This document shows, piece after piece, positions 1 to 12,224 of a DNA stretch of 64,000 bases (positions are counted from its first letter, which is position 1; every line of letters begins with the position of its first letter). Origin of the DNA: Siphonodentalium dalli. Lineage: Eukaryota; Mollusca; Scaphopoda; Gadilida; Siphonodentaliidae. The stretch lies in NCBI GenBank assembly GCA_032622095.1, contig CP136069.1, positions 101,522,278 to 101,586,277 of the forward strand, read 5' to 3'. The translations under genes and the position numbers were made by a program. The notes beneath the pieces were generated by a model. That model did not search any database. It had not been told where the DNA came from and saw only the letters and a program-made list of their open reading frames with translations.

Positions 1-3000
1 AAATTAGTCCAAGTGTTTATTATTTGTATAGCATGCCAAGTTTTTTATTTATTTGGGTGAATTCCTGACAATATCTGAGCTGCACAGCAGTACATTGTGT
101 GTACAGTTTCGGGACACAGGTTTCCAGTTTTATCCCCTCTCAAAATATGGTTTTTGATCTATGGTTTTTCCTGTATGGCTACAGATCATTTAGAGTAGCA
201 AAGTAACATTAAAGTCCAGCACATTGTTGGTAATGAGCAGAACATTTGAATGTATTTCTATATATTGTTATATGTATATGTGCAGGCACCACATATATAA
301 GAATTGTGTAATTGGCATACATGCAATTCACCAAAAGGCGCCTAGGCACACCTCGCTTGATGGCACATATTGCATTTGTTTTAATTGGTTTATCCCGGGA
401 TAGGAAAGACAGGATTGGGGGTTTATGACTTAGTTGCTGTTTGTGTAGACAATAGAAATCTATCTATGAATGAACTAACTAGCAGTTCCTCCTGATGTAT
501 GAAGTCTTATCTGTACAGACATACACTTCTGTAGTTGAATACAAAGCATACATATTAGATATACCAGTTGAATTGGAACCCTTGTGCTACTTATTAAATT
601 CTTCAACTGGGGAATTTAGTTTTCTTGGAACAAGATTAGAGAAATGTAGCTGTGATAGCACTAACTATGGATTTACCAAAAATTTGTAAGATCATTGTAT
701 ATTTGTAAACTTCCACTTGTAAGATAACCATCATTATAAATGAAAGACACTGTTGATAAAGTAAGTCAACAGTAATTGTAAAGTAATTCTTTACTTTGAA
801 TTACATGTAATGCAAAAAAGAGCTTTGCAGGGCATGGGAAAATAATAATAAATATTATGGGCGTATGCTGAATTTTCTAAGTCAAATGGACATATAAAAA
901 ATAAGGTATGTTAATAGGGTTTGTTGTAGCTTTATGAAGTTCATTTATCATTCCATGCAGCCCACACCAGCTTGTGGTCTGAGAAGTATACATCTGCCAT
1001 GCTACAGGAGATTTTATAATTATATCAGAATATTAGGTCAATACAAGACCCCACTGTCATGTGTTGGCTGAGTTATTCTTTGGAGCAGATCTTTACTTCC
1101 AAGTATTTGTTGAACAGAACGACCGAACCCTCAAACTTGACCTGTAGTTTGGTCTGGAAAGCTTACATACCAAACATGACCCAAACTAAAGTTTTATCCG
1201 GAAACCTCAAATATTGAAAATTGTAAGTCCAAAAGAGCCAAGTCAGTACAAAATAATCGGAAAGAACCCAAATTCAAAATTCAAATTAGATTAGCGAGCA
1301 CAATACTGGTTTATTGTAAACAACATGGCGACAGTTTTAACCAAAGTTTCCCTAGTGAGATCCCCTCGGTGTTGAGAGTGTTTGCTTATCACACACTCTA
1401 CATACTGTACTGTATCATAATCTGTCTATAAATTAATATTCTTTCTGTTTATGGCAGATATGACTATTTTATCAGCATTACCAGCGCGAAGGCCAACTGT
1501 ATCTTTAAAACAAACCAAATAAGAAAAGTAGTTATATTCGCAAACAGAGGGCATTTAAGAAATATAAACCTTGAAAAGCCTTTGGTATAGATTCTATTTT
1601 GAATACCCATTCCTAACATGCATGTATTAAGTTGTCAACTTGTATCGCTAAGGCGTGCCAAAATATGCCCATCCTAATTTCAACAAAGGGCCATAACTCT
1701 GGTGAAAATTCAAACTTTACCTGTATGTTGGGCTAGTAAACTCACATTCCATTCAGATCAGACTTACCAAAATTATCACCCGAAAATTTAGTGCAAATCC
1801 CAACAAAAAGAGCCATAACTCTGGTGAAATTTGGTGGGAAAAACCTGAATTCAAACTTGACCTGTATTTTGTGCTAGTAAACCCTCATACGAAATTTCTT
1901 TCCATTCAGTTCAGACTTACTAAATGTTTTATCAGGAAAGAAAAAAGCAATTGAACAGATAGACAAGTCCCGTTTTTTTAAATGGGCTTAAAATGAGACT
2001 GCCACTTCAAGAAATACAACAATTCTTTTGGTTGATTTGGCTATCAGAATTTCAGAAACAAACAAGGACTTAATTACAATGATATAGTCTTGTAACAACC
2101 TGCATCATGGGAGAACAAAATAAGAACATGTTGAAAAGAGTAGTGCCATGTCTCAAATATCAAGTCACTTGGCAACTATAATATGTTTTTTGAAACAATA
2201 TTCTCAATATAGACCAATTTCAATTAAATAGAAATATTTCAACAACATATCTTCATTCATATTGGAGGTCACCCATCATAAATACATGCTCTCATCATTT
2301 ACACTAATGAACTGCTTATTACATGAAGCTAAACAAGCTTCATCCACATTAATACAATTAAAAACAAATAATTTTTAATCGGCAATGGAATGATAAGCAA
2401 GCCTTCAGAATTTTTTCATAAAAGTTACATAAAATTTGCCATTTATTGTGGATAAGTTCAGTTGAAATGAGATTGATGGGAAATGAGCTTTTGCAAAAGA
2501 TGTATTCAGATTTCCAGATCAACATAATTAGTTTTTTCTAGAATATATTTATGCAATACCATTGGCTTTCACAAATGAAATATTTGTTACTAGAAACCAC
2601 AATGGCAAACATAATTATTTTGATAATTCTGTCCCTACATTGAACAATGGATACTGAAAAATAAATTATGTTGCAAAATTGATTGTCAGTGTATTCTATT
2701 TAAAATAATAGGAAATATATAAATAGAGAAAAATTAGCCACCAATGACCATGGGATGTAATTTCTTCTGAGAGATATTTAGTACACTGTGTGAACACATT
2801 TCCTCCATTTTCTGTATAGGCCAAATAATATTCAAGCTTCAGGTTACAGGTTAATCCAAAATTTCTATTTGTTTTAGTTTTGGGGAGGGGGTGCTGTGTA
2901 TTTCAGATCTCCATGGAACATAATCACATTTTTTATTATTTTTTTTTCAATTAAAATTGAGACACCATAAAATGAATTTCATTCAGAAACTTACCCAAAT

Positions 3001-3719
3001 AAAATATGGAAAATTTGAAGGTTCAAAAGGGCCTACTCCAATTAATGTTAGATTTCCAATGATGTAAAAAACGTAAACGTGACTATATATAAGGACTTTC
3101 GGACGTTCAAATGAGGCCTTCCAAAATAATTCCAAATAAGAGTATAAGGAAGTAGTTTTAGAAGATTCACTATTAAACTAGATCTCCACTTTTATCAGTA
3201 TCTCATTGACCGTTAGCTTTGATATCTATCTCGTATTTTCTTAAAATAGTGGAAAATATCTTTTCCTTCTATTTTCTCAAGATTTTCCAATCAGAAACAT
3301 AAATTTCTGTTGCTCATAATATCTAAGTCAAACTGGCTTATTCAAGAATATGACTGTCAGTTAATTTGGTTAGGTGACTCATGAAACCACAATAAATCAC
3401 ATACCTGAAAATGTATGTTTAGGTGTGAGTTCTGCTCTTCAGCACACCCACTCCATACAGGAGACCATAACAGAAATAAATAAAACAGAAAATGACTGAC
3501 ACATTACTTCAGTGGAATTCTCACATGCACATTTCTACAAATATATACAATATGGAATCTGCCTGATATATATTATTTACAAAAATCATTGATAGTTATA
3601 TTCCAATCATAACACCCACTGCTCAAGATGAGGAAACTATGTTAATAACACATTCATTTAAGATGCCACCCTAGTCATGAATTTAAAAAAATCTCAGTTT
3701 CAAGGAAAATAATTATCCT
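1..3719. other. AT-rich non-coding stretch, no gene recognised
   Basis: No reading frame here resembles a known protein; the longest open stretches are about 60 codons and look random. The DNA lies downstream of the BRD4 stop codon on the minus strand, so part of it could be distal 3' UTR or intergenic. Diverged pearl-like modules occur near 1105-1255 ('CTCAAACTTGACCTGTAG' then 'ACATACCAAACATGAC') and at 1676-1935. Otherwise I see only A/T-rich single-copy-looking sequence. Confidence 0.5.
1676..1935 (+). repeat. Diverged pearl-like module pair
   Basis: Two degenerate copies of the module that recurs throughout the window. Each has the order 'GGGCCATAACTCTGGTGAA' or 'AGAGCCATAACTCTGGTGAA', then '(C)AAACTTGACCTGTAT', then a 'TAAACYCWCAT' segment. 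There is no microsatellite or terminal hairpin beside them, so this is an old fragment. Confidence 0.6.
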
Positions 3720-3964
3720 TTAACCCTTTACCCAACAAACCGGCCAAATAAAGCTTCAACAGCCTAAAATATCTTCGGTCTGTCTCAATAGAACCATACA
3801 AAAATGGATATCATTGGAACCGGCTCCTTGACCACATTGTGATAGTTACAGTTAGCCCTGTGCCAATGCATTCTCTTATATATGCGAGTCGACCATAGGT
3901 AGGTCGACTCGCATATATAAGAGAATGCATTGGCACAGGGCCCTTCTGTTGGGTAAAGGGTTAA
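3720..3964. mobile_element. piggyBac-like hairpin MITE, single-hairpin form
   Basis: A 245-bp element bounded by TTAA on both sides (3720-3723 and 3961-3964), with terminal inverted repeats beginning CCCTTTACCCAACA. TTAA target duplications and CCC-starting ends are hallmarks of the piggyBac superfamily. The interior carries one long palindrome (about 3863-3940) with arms containing 'ATGCATTCTCTTATATATGC'. Relatives at 12433, 16501 and 50858 carry two such hairpins separated by an A/T-rich spacer, so this copy looks like an internal-deletion derivative in which the outer hairpin halves were joined. No coding capacity. Confidence 0.85.
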
Positions 3965-4056
3965 AACCAATGTGTGCTGAAGTACTATGACAACACTTGT
4001 TTAACCTCACAATATGCGAGATATGTTCTAATTATGTAAAAAAGTGGTAAAAAAAA

Positions 4057-4218
4057 AACGAGAGGCCGATCATAATCGGCAAATGTTTAGTCCATCCCTT
4101 GACAATAGTAAATAACTATGATCAAAATCATAATCTAGAGCGTTTATGTTGAATTATGGAGTATACTGTGAATATGTACTTAAGAATGACATGTATGGAC
4201 AAATGAACATAACACAAA
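4057..4218 (+). repeat. 5' part of the 'GCCGATC-head' pearl-like element
   Basis: Begins ACGAGAGGCCGATC with an imperfect palindrome (GCCGATCATAATCGGC), then 'AGTCCATCCCTTGACAATAG'. It shares head and body with copies at 17441, 37911, 43180 and 44269. It is interrupted at its right side by the TTAA-flanked MITE that follows: the sequence 'AACATAACACAAATTA' seen intact at 17578 is split here at its TTA(A). Confidence 0.75.
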
Positions 4219-4477
4219 TTAACCCTCTCATGACTGGAGCTTCTTGAAATTTTTGCGAAAACTGGTGCCAATGCATACTCTTATATATGCGAGTCTCCCA
4301 TAGAGAGCCTCACATATATAAGAGAATACATTGGCCTAATATTATTTACCTTGACCTTGTAAGCCAGTGCATTTTCTTATATATGCGAGTCTCCCATAGG
4401 GAGCCTCGCATATGAGAATGCACTGGCACATTATCTTTAATGATGCACCAGCGCAGCTCCTGTGATGAAAGGGTTAA
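4219..4477. mobile_element. TTAA-flanked hairpin MITE, second family
   Basis: A 259-bp element between TTAA copies at 4219-4222 and 4474-4477. The ends are related inverted repeats (TTAACCCTCTCATGAC against the complement of the right end, TTAACCCTTTCATCAC). It contains two palindromes with arms related to those of the 3720 element (GCCAATGCATACTCTTATAT and GCCAGTGCATTTTCTTATAT), although its terminal repeats differ. It sits inside a GCCGATC-head repeat. No ORF. Confidence 0.75.
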
Positions 4478-4758
4478 TAACTAAAAAAACAGAAGACCCC
4501 ATTGAATGTCCTTATAGTAGTGAACTTCCATACCAAATTTCATTCAGATCCGACAACCAATGTTGGAGTGGAGATATATGCTCCGACAGCCAAAAAACCA
4601 ACATTTCCAGATAAATGACTCTAGAAAGGAAAACCAAAACAAAACAATTGAATGCTCCGAGCATTGAATGTCCTCATAGTAGTAAACATCCATACCAAAT
4701 TTCATTGAGATCTGACCACTACTGTCCAAGTTATGACCTGAACAGACATCAGACCTTT
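4478..4758 (+). repeat. Fragment of the 175-bp-module pearl-like family
   Basis: Contains two copies of the module found four times at 17807-18637, with 'CATACCAAATTTCATT', 'CAACATTTCCAGATAAA' and 'AAGTTATGACCTGAACAGAC'. It lacks the terminal hairpin and stops at TTAACTCTTGATGCC, which itself resembles the end of the 15046 element. Confidence 0.65.
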
Positions 4759-5636
4759 AACTCTTGATGCCAAATGCGCATTTATGCGAATTGATTTATG
4801 GGAAATTGGAAGGAGTTCAGGTCTATTTTGTTTCTCTTTTTAATATCAAACACACTATGTCAAAGGATAATATGAATGTCTTCATTAAATATTGAACATT
4901 ATATTGTATATTTGTATTGTAATAAAATACTTTAGGCATGTAATTGCCCCATTCCTGGTGGTAAGTATAGCCAATAGTTTGACCACACAAAAGTGTTATC
5001 TTTATGTTTATACAGCCATATATAATGAGCATGTTGGTCCAATGGCCCATATGACCCAAACTCGAAACAGATTACCACAGTTCATATAAAAGACAGTAAG
5101 TAGCAACCATGACAATATGAACAAAATGGCAATAATCCACACAAAGTATTAACAACAAATGCCATCTTGGCCTAGAGAAAAAGATTTTTGAAGTACATAT
5201 TTTATTTAGTGTTATCTGACCCTTTTGTTATCCCAGTCAAGGACCTCCTGACATAATAGTTAACAGTCCTGATAACAGTCCTAAATGCTTTATAGTACTC
5301 AATAGATTTTTACATTCATTGAAAAGTATTGATATGTTTTCGAAATGAAACCCATGAAAACCCCATAGCCCTCAATGTTAACCTTCAGACCCCTCTGTGG
5401 CCCCTAAAATTCACTCAACCATGACCCCATGAACAAATTATCAACTAGGTCTTATAGCAATGCTTCCTACCAAGTATTAAAGAAATCCTTTACAGCTTAT
5501 ATAATACATGGTAGCTAAAAATAGCTAACTTCAATAAATCAGATTGGTCTCCAGGTGTAAAGTTCTCTCAGATCTCAAAGTGGGATGGAATCCTGTTAAG
5601 AGGAAACCTCAATTCTGGTATATTCTAAATAAAAAA

Positions 5637-5905
5637 AGGGCCAGAACTCTGTTAAAGCAACATCGGTTCAAACCCATATTCGAACTCCATCTGTATTGAG
5701 GGCTGAGTCACTTATTCATACCAAATTTGATTCCGATCACAGCAAGTGTAAATTCTAAGTCGAAAAAGGACCATATATCTATTTGAGTTATCGCACTAAG
5801 CATAAAGTGTCTAAGGGCAGACAGATCGATGAACGACGAGTGGTAAATCCAGACGTCGGCACTATGTGTACCATACTAATCCGAGCGCATGCACCAGTTG
5901 GGTTC
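5637..5905 (+). repeat. Truncated pearl-like element
   Basis: One to two modules ('GGGCCAGAACTCTGTTAAAG', 'CCCATATTCGAACTCCATC', 'CATACCAAATTTGATTCCG'). The family's 3' tail follows: 'GTTATCGCACTAAGCATAAA', 'GACGAGTGGTAAATCCAGAC' and 'ACTATGTGTACCATAC'. The hairpin's right arm is missing, so the element is cut in its terminal stem. Within the family the terminal stem is GTGTACC/GGTACAC or GTTTACC/GGTAAAC. Confidence 0.7.
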
Positions 5906-7898
5906 ACAAGCTTGATAATAAAAAATATTTACTGTAATAACTCTCTTATCGACTTACCTCAAATTTTGTGCTTTACATCATCAGAACATATTGCTCATAT
6001 CGTGAGGGTGAACAGGTGTTGTTATAGTAATATAGCATACATTGGGTAGGATAATGATTTTCCCCTTCAAATTGATATTTTTTGAAAATTCACAAATAGG
6101 GCGCCTGCTTAAGTTTCTCCCACAAATAACCTTTTTCACTAATCATGGAGAGTTGAGTAAGCAGAATGAATAAAATGGGACCAATGACAGATATTTTTCA
6201 TATCATACAGCATGAAGATAATGTTTAAGCTTTAATATGTGAAATTTGTTTCTCGATGTAACTGCTATTGTGGAATCAAAAGTTATCTGGGAGAAATTCT
6301 CAAATGCCAGTATAAAATATCAGTCACTACTTGCAATAAGACTCAAAATACTATACTACCGCAGTACAACCAGGTCATCAACCAGACAACAAATGATCAC
6401 CATGCAATCGGATACGAATTTATCAGCAATTACTGATACTTAACAGAACAAGTTACCAGGCTAAATGATGATACATGAGATTCACAATTCAGTGGGAAGT
6501 TCAGCACATTTGACTGAATAAACATCACATTACGACAATCTCAGTACAATACCGAACTATTGACAAGAATACTAAAATTTTATGCCAAGCATTATTGCCG
6601 AGGAATGTAATTAAGTCAAGTGCATTGAAATAATATTTAACATAAGAGAAACTGACACCATTGGAGTCACAATCTAGGGTATGTGTGCTCGGATGGCAGA
6701 ATTTTGGCTCCATATGGAATGGACTCCAGCATGGCAGTGCTTTATCTGGGGCGTGAAGACCCTGGCCAAAATTGCATTGGCAGAGTTTACCAATTGTCGA
6801 AAATGTATTTCATTAAGGTTATGAACTTAAGTGCCAAGAACTCCTCAGCATAGTATTTCAATCAGCCCTCAATGCAAGAATGGAGGGGTGACTCACATTT
6901 AATGTTCACCGACTTGAAGGACAGTGAAAGAAAGAAGTGATTTATTCCACTGAGCCCATACCTTTAAATATATATATGTGTGTTTCTGTCTTCTATAAGA
7001 GTTGACAATTAACATTTGAGTCAATTGTACATATTCTTTCAACATGATCAGTTGAAAGATACATAATCTGTTAACATATAGCCAAGTGTACATTACTGCC
7101 GTTAGAGGTTCAGTTATAGCAGTCTATGACAAAACTAAAGAATTTTTGATACATATAAACACATAGCATGTTTATGTGAGAATCAACAGCCACCACTATT
7201 CTATATAGTCCAGCCCTCAATGTTTATGGATGCAATTTAATTGATTTGTCACTCTACAAGTTCCTCATATCTTGAAATGTAGTCACCATGCTGGCTATGG
7301 GGGAGTCAGACTAAATTTTAATCATGTCCCAGATAACCTTTGACCAGAAATGGTAATTTTACCAAGAAATAAAGATCACATTTGTAACATAATAAAGAAC
7401 ACTTGATTATTTTATTTTTTTCTGATATATATTATATAACACATTTTGATGAGGTTGGATAGAAGTGATTCATCCACTTGTGACCAACCAATAGAACATC
7501 AAAGTAAGCCTACTGGACAATTCATTTCATGTCGGAGCAACTAGTGTAGCAGAAACAGCATAGTGTTATACATTTGATTGTATTAGACCAAGTCTTGTTA
7601 CTGAGAGGTTCACAGGTACCTGTGTTCCTGAATGGGAGGTGGTCCAGAATAGTGACATCAAATTGCACAAAAGAAAAAAACAGTATAAAACATGGCAAAC
7701 ATTCGCCGTACCAATCTCAAATAGGGTATTTCTAGAGTTTCCATATTATTTTATCTATAAAATAAGATTAGTGTAAATCTTCTAAAAATTCACAGCAGCA
7801 TGTCGGACCATTTGTGTTTAGTTCACTTGACTTCAATGAAAGTCTGACCGGAGATATAAAATGGGGTCTGGAAAAACTATGGTTCATACTAAACTATA
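5906..7898. other. No gene or recognisable element seen
   Basis: About 2 kb of A/T-rich sequence downstream of BRD4. Open frames are below 70 codons and show no familiar motif. I see no terminal repeats, tandem repeats or long palindromes beyond short A/T tracts. Confidence 0.4.
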
Positions 7899-8857
7899 AC
7901 AAGAGCTACGCTGGGCGTGCAATATACGCCCTCTCTTGGGTCGGCGGAAACTGGTAAAAAAGGGGCATAACTCTGGTAAAAATTGGCGGACGAAACTCAA
8001 ATTTGAACTTGACCTGTGTTTTGGTGGGAGAAAGTAATATACCAAATTATCATTGAATCCGATAAGCTCTAGAAAAGTTATCATCCGGACAACAAATTTC
8101 AGGGATTTTCTAAGTCAAATTACGTCAAATAAGGGGCATAACTCCGGTGAAAATTGGCGGCGGAACCCAAATTCGAACTTGAGCTGTCTTTTCTCCTAAT
8201 AAACCCACATACCAAATTTGATTGAAATCGGTTCACTCTAACTAAAGTTATCATCCGGACAACAAATTTCAGGGATTTTCTAAGTCAAATTACGTCAAAA
8301 AAGGGGCCATAACTCTCGCAAAAATTATCGGATTAAAACGAAATTCGGACTTGAGCTGTATTTTGATATATGTAATCCACAAAAAAACGGGTTTTGCGTA
8401 TAAACATTCCAAAATCGAGTTATCATCCGGAAACAAAAAAACATAAGAAAAACTGAATTTTCTGAGTCCAAAAAGGGGCATAACTCTGCCAAAAATGGTC
8501 GGACAGAACCCAAGTTCGAACTTGACCTGTGTTTTGGTGGGAGAAAGTAATATACCAAATTTGGATTCATTCCGATAAAATATACTAAAGTTATCATCCG
8601 GACAACAAATTTCAAGGATTTTCTAAGTCAAAAAACGTTAAATAAGGGGCATAACTCCGGTGAAAATTGGCGGGCGGAACCCAAATTCGAACTTGAACTT
8701 ACTTTTCGGCTAATAAACCCACATACCAAATTTTACTAATTTTGGTTCACTCCAACTAAAGTTATCATCCGGACAACAGGTTAACGGGCGGACGGACGCC
8801 CGCCCGGACGGACAGACCAATACTATAATACGGCCTTTTTTTCAAAAGGGCGTATAA
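7899..8857 (+). mobile_element. Complete pearl/HINE-like element, family F1 (five 171-bp modules)
   Basis: Starts ACAAGAGCTACGCTGGGCGT with a 5' hairpin (GGGCGT-gcaatat-ACGCCC). Five tandem modules of about 171 bp follow, each starting near 'AGGGGCATAACTC' (7961, 8132, 8302, 8474, 8645). Then come a (GGAC)n-type tract and a 3' hairpin (ACGGCC...GGGCGT) ending ATAAA. The 5' ATACGCCC is complementary to the 3' GGGCGTAT. Non-autonomous: no protein is encoded. The plan matches what I recall of bivalve 'pearl' elements, now usually grouped with non-autonomous Helentrons (HINEs); that assignment is inference. A second, interrupted copy lies at 37573-39763. Confidence 0.8.
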
Positions 8858-11307
8858 AAATAGCATCTGACCAAGAGCATAGGGGAAGTTTATAAACACT
8901 AGTAGACTTCCTTAAATTATCTAGTATATATAAAGGGCATTATGAAAGCAGGGAACAACTTAGGAACTGCACATATTCATGGCATGATAGTCTACCCGAG
9001 TTTCCACTGATTATACAATTATAAAATCTGCCTTGAATATGAGAAACCTAAGATAATCTAATGATGTAACAATTAAGTGAGTTAACAGTTCACCAGCTGA
9101 TATTTCACTCACGCAAAATGTGTAATTTAGCGGAATTTATGGCATAATTAAGATACCTCATCATCCAAGATGGAGCATATGTTTATATGTCATATTTACA
9201 TTTACAACTACAAGAAAGTAATATTGTAGTAAATAATGCTAGTCTTCTTATTGTAATATAATCCAATCCAGTATATCACAGGAGGAAACTCGGATAGTTC
9301 TCTTTTTTTTTTACAGAAAAGAACACATGATATGGAATATTGACAAGATATACGACACATCTCAGCAAAATATAGTAGCACATTTGGAATTTTTTTAAAA
9401 TATAAATAAGACAAATTGGAAAGAAATGAAAAAATCAAGAATTTTTTTTTCTCATGTGAAATGAAATTCAGGCAACAAGTATTTTGCGAACCAGCGTATC
9501 AATACTGCATTTTTTAGGACATTACATGATTGTAAAAGTAACATCAGTTTAGCACCTAGGCTCGTAGATATTCCACAACTGCTCCACTTTGAATGAACTG
9601 TATTCATAGCACTTAAACTAATATACATAGACATATATACATATTTCAACATTCATACACAGGAGCAGGCCTATAGCTTCCCAGTCACTGAAGACTGCTC
9701 AAGCCAACTGCTTGTCTAATATTAAATATTCAAAGTCAGATCTTATTATTCAAAGTTAAGAGCGGTTTTGATGAAACAAATCATGACTTCAAGTCATACC
9801 AGAGTATTCCAATTTCCAAGTCACTTCAGATAAATCAGTTAGTGAATGTGTGTCACAGCAGGCAGTCAAAAGAACAAGAGACCAATGCATACTCTGAAAA
9901 GAGGTTATTATGAATAAGATTTACATATATAAAATGGAATTGTAATACATTTACCATATACATCTGTCAGTAAGCCCATCCCTGTCGATAAGCCCAGTCT
10001 ATGTTTTTGCTCCCAAATAAATAATGGGGTCGTCTTTACAAAAACAAGATTTATTTGTTAATTTGTCCAATGTGTTTCCTCACAATTAAAAATTCTAATC
10101 TGCCCAGTGTTATTAAAATAATCAACATCAAAGAATGTGGCAACCCTATAAATAGGAAATATCAACTGAATCAATTTTAAATCTGACAACATATTGGGAT
10201 ACAAAACATATATCGGCAGTGATGGCATACCCCCACGGTGGCAAAAATCAAACTGACATAGTATAGTTGAGATATCTGCTCGGATGGACAAAAAACCCCA
10301 AAATTTTCATAGAAACAAAGATAAATAAGTCTAGAACAGAAAGCATGAACAAAACGATTGAACACTCAATTGATTGCCATCATAGTAGTGAACATCCATA
10401 CCAAATTTCATTGATATCCGTCAACCGGTGGTGGAGACATGGACAAAAAAAACCAACACTTCCAAATAAACAAAGATGAATAACTCCAGAATGAATAACT
10501 CAGTATGAAAGCACGCAGACTAATGCCAGTCAGTCGCACAAAGGCGCTTCTCCAATTGGAACCGTAGTAGCTGTCAGAAGTGATATATAATCATAGTTAT
10601 TAGGGTCATGAAGTGAACATATATAGACTCCTTATTTCAACATTGGCCAACATTGTGACATTATACATTCATATTCACTATGGACATATAGCAGTTAAGA
10701 TGTTAAAGAAACAATGAACTGAGGAATTGCCAAGACCCAGTTATATGCGGTACCTAAAGCCATGCCACTGAAAAGGCCAGAGAGCCAGGGAAAAGTTGAA
10801 TATTGGAACACTCCAGTAAGCAAACAATTATTACTTAATATTGCATTAATGTTAGATCATAAAATACTGCTCACTTACTGCTCGCCTGCAGGAGCAACCA
10901 AGTCAGCACAATCATTAGTACCTCATCCAAGAATAATTTTGATACCACTGCAAATCTTTCAAATAAGGGTAATTATAAGATGAAATGTATAATTATACAA
11001 TGAGAAATACATAGAGTTCATTATTAAAGAGATTGAAACTTTTATTTGTGACCAAATAATTATGCAATCCTGCACAAATCATATTAACAATTCACACCTG
11101 TATGCACTTTCAAGGAGTTGGGAGCTAAATCAGCTTAATGTTCAAAACATATATATATTGGCTCACAGCCAAATTACAGAAAAAATCCTGACATTTTTTA
11201 ATATCACTGACGAGAGAAAATATCCATCAAGATTTATCTGCCACACCATGTCTGTATATAGTCTCGATTTATGTAGTTTGAAGCAAGATCACTGATGCAA
11301 CATTTCC
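8858..11307. other. Downstream flank of BRD4; mostly featureless
   Basis: No coding frame recognised. A fragment of the 175-bp-module repeat lies at about 10255-10490 ('CATACCAAATTTCATTGATA', 'AACACTTCCAAATAAACAAA'). The part nearest 11307 should be BRD4 3' UTR on the minus strand, whose end I cannot fix. Confidence 0.45.
11041..11046 (-). terminator. Possible BRD4 polyadenylation signal
   Basis: TTTATT on the plus strand reads AATAAA on the minus strand, about 260 nt past the BRD4 stop codon. It is the first good hexamer I noticed downstream. In A/T-rich DNA such matches are common, so this is only a candidate; transcript data would settle it. Confidence 0.25.
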
Positions 11308-11373
11308 TCAGAAGAACTGTTCAAACGATGCCATCTTTTCACTCTGCTTGTTCATGTCTATTCGGTTAGCAGC
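11308..11373 (-). CDS. BRD4: BRD4 last coding exon: C-terminal P-TEFb-binding motif
   Basis: Read on the minus strand, a good acceptor (branch-like CTACTAAAT, then TTATCTTCACAG) at 11374-11375 opens 21 codons and TGA (11310-11308). The product is AANRIDMNKQSEKMASFEQFF. It aligns with the end of human BRD4, recalled as [21 protein letters not shown], the C-terminal motif that recruits P-TEFb in long BET isoforms. Phase 0 matches the donor of the exon at 49928-49793, giving KRRRAA|AANRIDMN. Identity rests on the IDMN.QS......FE..F pattern plus the three upstream exons. Differences from vertebrates are the lysine in MNKQS and a tail ending FEQFF. The exon lies 38.4 kb from its neighbour. 3' UTR follows below 11308. 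Confidence 0.9.
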   Translation of the reverse strand, partial: AANRIDMNKQSEKMASFEQFF

Positions 11374-11601
11374 CTGTGAAGATAAACATTTAGTAGATGA
11401 AACATATTTATTTGCCACAATACATGTCAACAAATCATTGGACATTTTGGACAATGGGATTAAATGACAAATGCTATGTACTAGTACCTCCTTTCCAAAT
11501 TGTTGTTAAACTCAGAATTTTACATTGAAAAATGGCCTGGCAATTTAGTGATACATGTAAAGGAATGAATGCATTGTATCAGTTTTTTGTATGAAGCATA
11601 A

Positions 11602-11899
11602 TCTCATATATATTTTGAAGACCTCTGTCTGTCTGTCTGTATGTCCTTTATAGAATCGAAAACGGGTTGACTGATCGAGACCAAACTTCCTATTCAAAGG
11701 TAAAATCCCACGGGAATCGTCGACGTCGCATTTTGGAGAAGCCCAGAGCACCCATTCTCCACTCTCAGTCACAAAAAACAGCACTGCGGTGGTTAATCAA
11801 GTGATAATTTAATGAGCGTTTGTTTTTGACGCATCGCTATAAAGAGCGTTTGTTTACCATTCAACGTTATTAGCATCTGCAGAGAGATATACGGGAACA
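11602..11899 (+). mobile_element. 5' part of a Helitron-like element
   Basis: Starts A|TCTCATATATATTTTG followed by a CTGT-rich tract, and is clearly homologous to the 12225 element (TCTAATATATATTTTG, CTGTCTG tract, 'TTTTGGAGAAGC', 'CTCCCAGTCAC'). It is interrupted or truncated by the element beginning at 11900. A TC start preceded by A fits Helitron insertion between A and T. Confidence 0.6.
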
Positions 11900-12223
11900 T
11901 CTAATATATAGAAACGGGTGGAGCGATCGACTTGAAATTTGGTATGTGAATGTATCTTGCCCCAGATACGAATTTTATCGGGTCGCCGAGCCCGTGCGAC
12001 GCCAGCTTCGCGCATGCGCAGACCAGATCTCGGAAACGGGTGGAGCTATCGACTTGAATTGGTATGTGAATGTATCTTGCCCCAGATACGATTTTTATCG
12101 GGTTGCCGAGCCCGTGCGACGCCAGCTTCGCGCATGCACAGACCAGATCTCGGAAACGGGTAGAGCTATCGACTTGAAATTTGGTTTTTGAATAGCCCGG
12201 ACAACGTCGGGCTCATCGGCTAG
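11900..12223 (+). mobile_element. Short Helitron-like element with internal 120-bp tandem repeat
   Basis: Host A (11899), then TCTAATATATAG...CTAG (12220-12223), then host T (12224): the A|TC...CTRR|T signature of canonical Helitrons. A hairpin (AGCCCG...CGGGCT, 12194-12213) lies 6 nt upstream of CTAG, as expected for a Helitron 3' end. The 324-bp interior is about two copies of a 120-122-bp unit beginning GAAACGGGT (11911, 12033, partial at 12153), each with 'TATCTTGCCCCAGATACGA' and 'GCCAGCTTCGCGCATGC'. Two overlapping open frames here are by-products of the duplication. Confidence 0.75.
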
Positions 12224-12224
12224 T

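Noticed and set aside
3861-3945. Hairpin as a microRNA precursor
   Set aside because: It is the palindrome of a multi-copy MITE rather than a single-copy conserved hairpin; without small-RNA data the mobile-element explanation is enough.
7899-8857. tRNA-like B box in the pearl-like modules (complement reads AGTTCGAATTTGG)
   Set aside because: It resembles the B-box core GGTTCGANTCC only in part, has no A box at the right distance, recurs in every module, and would face the wrong way for the known element ends. A SINE origin is not supported.
11939-12191. Two overlapping 74-81-codon frames with an internal repeat
   Set aside because: They read through the 120-bp tandem repeat of a Helitron-like element in two frames; no selection or homology is visible.
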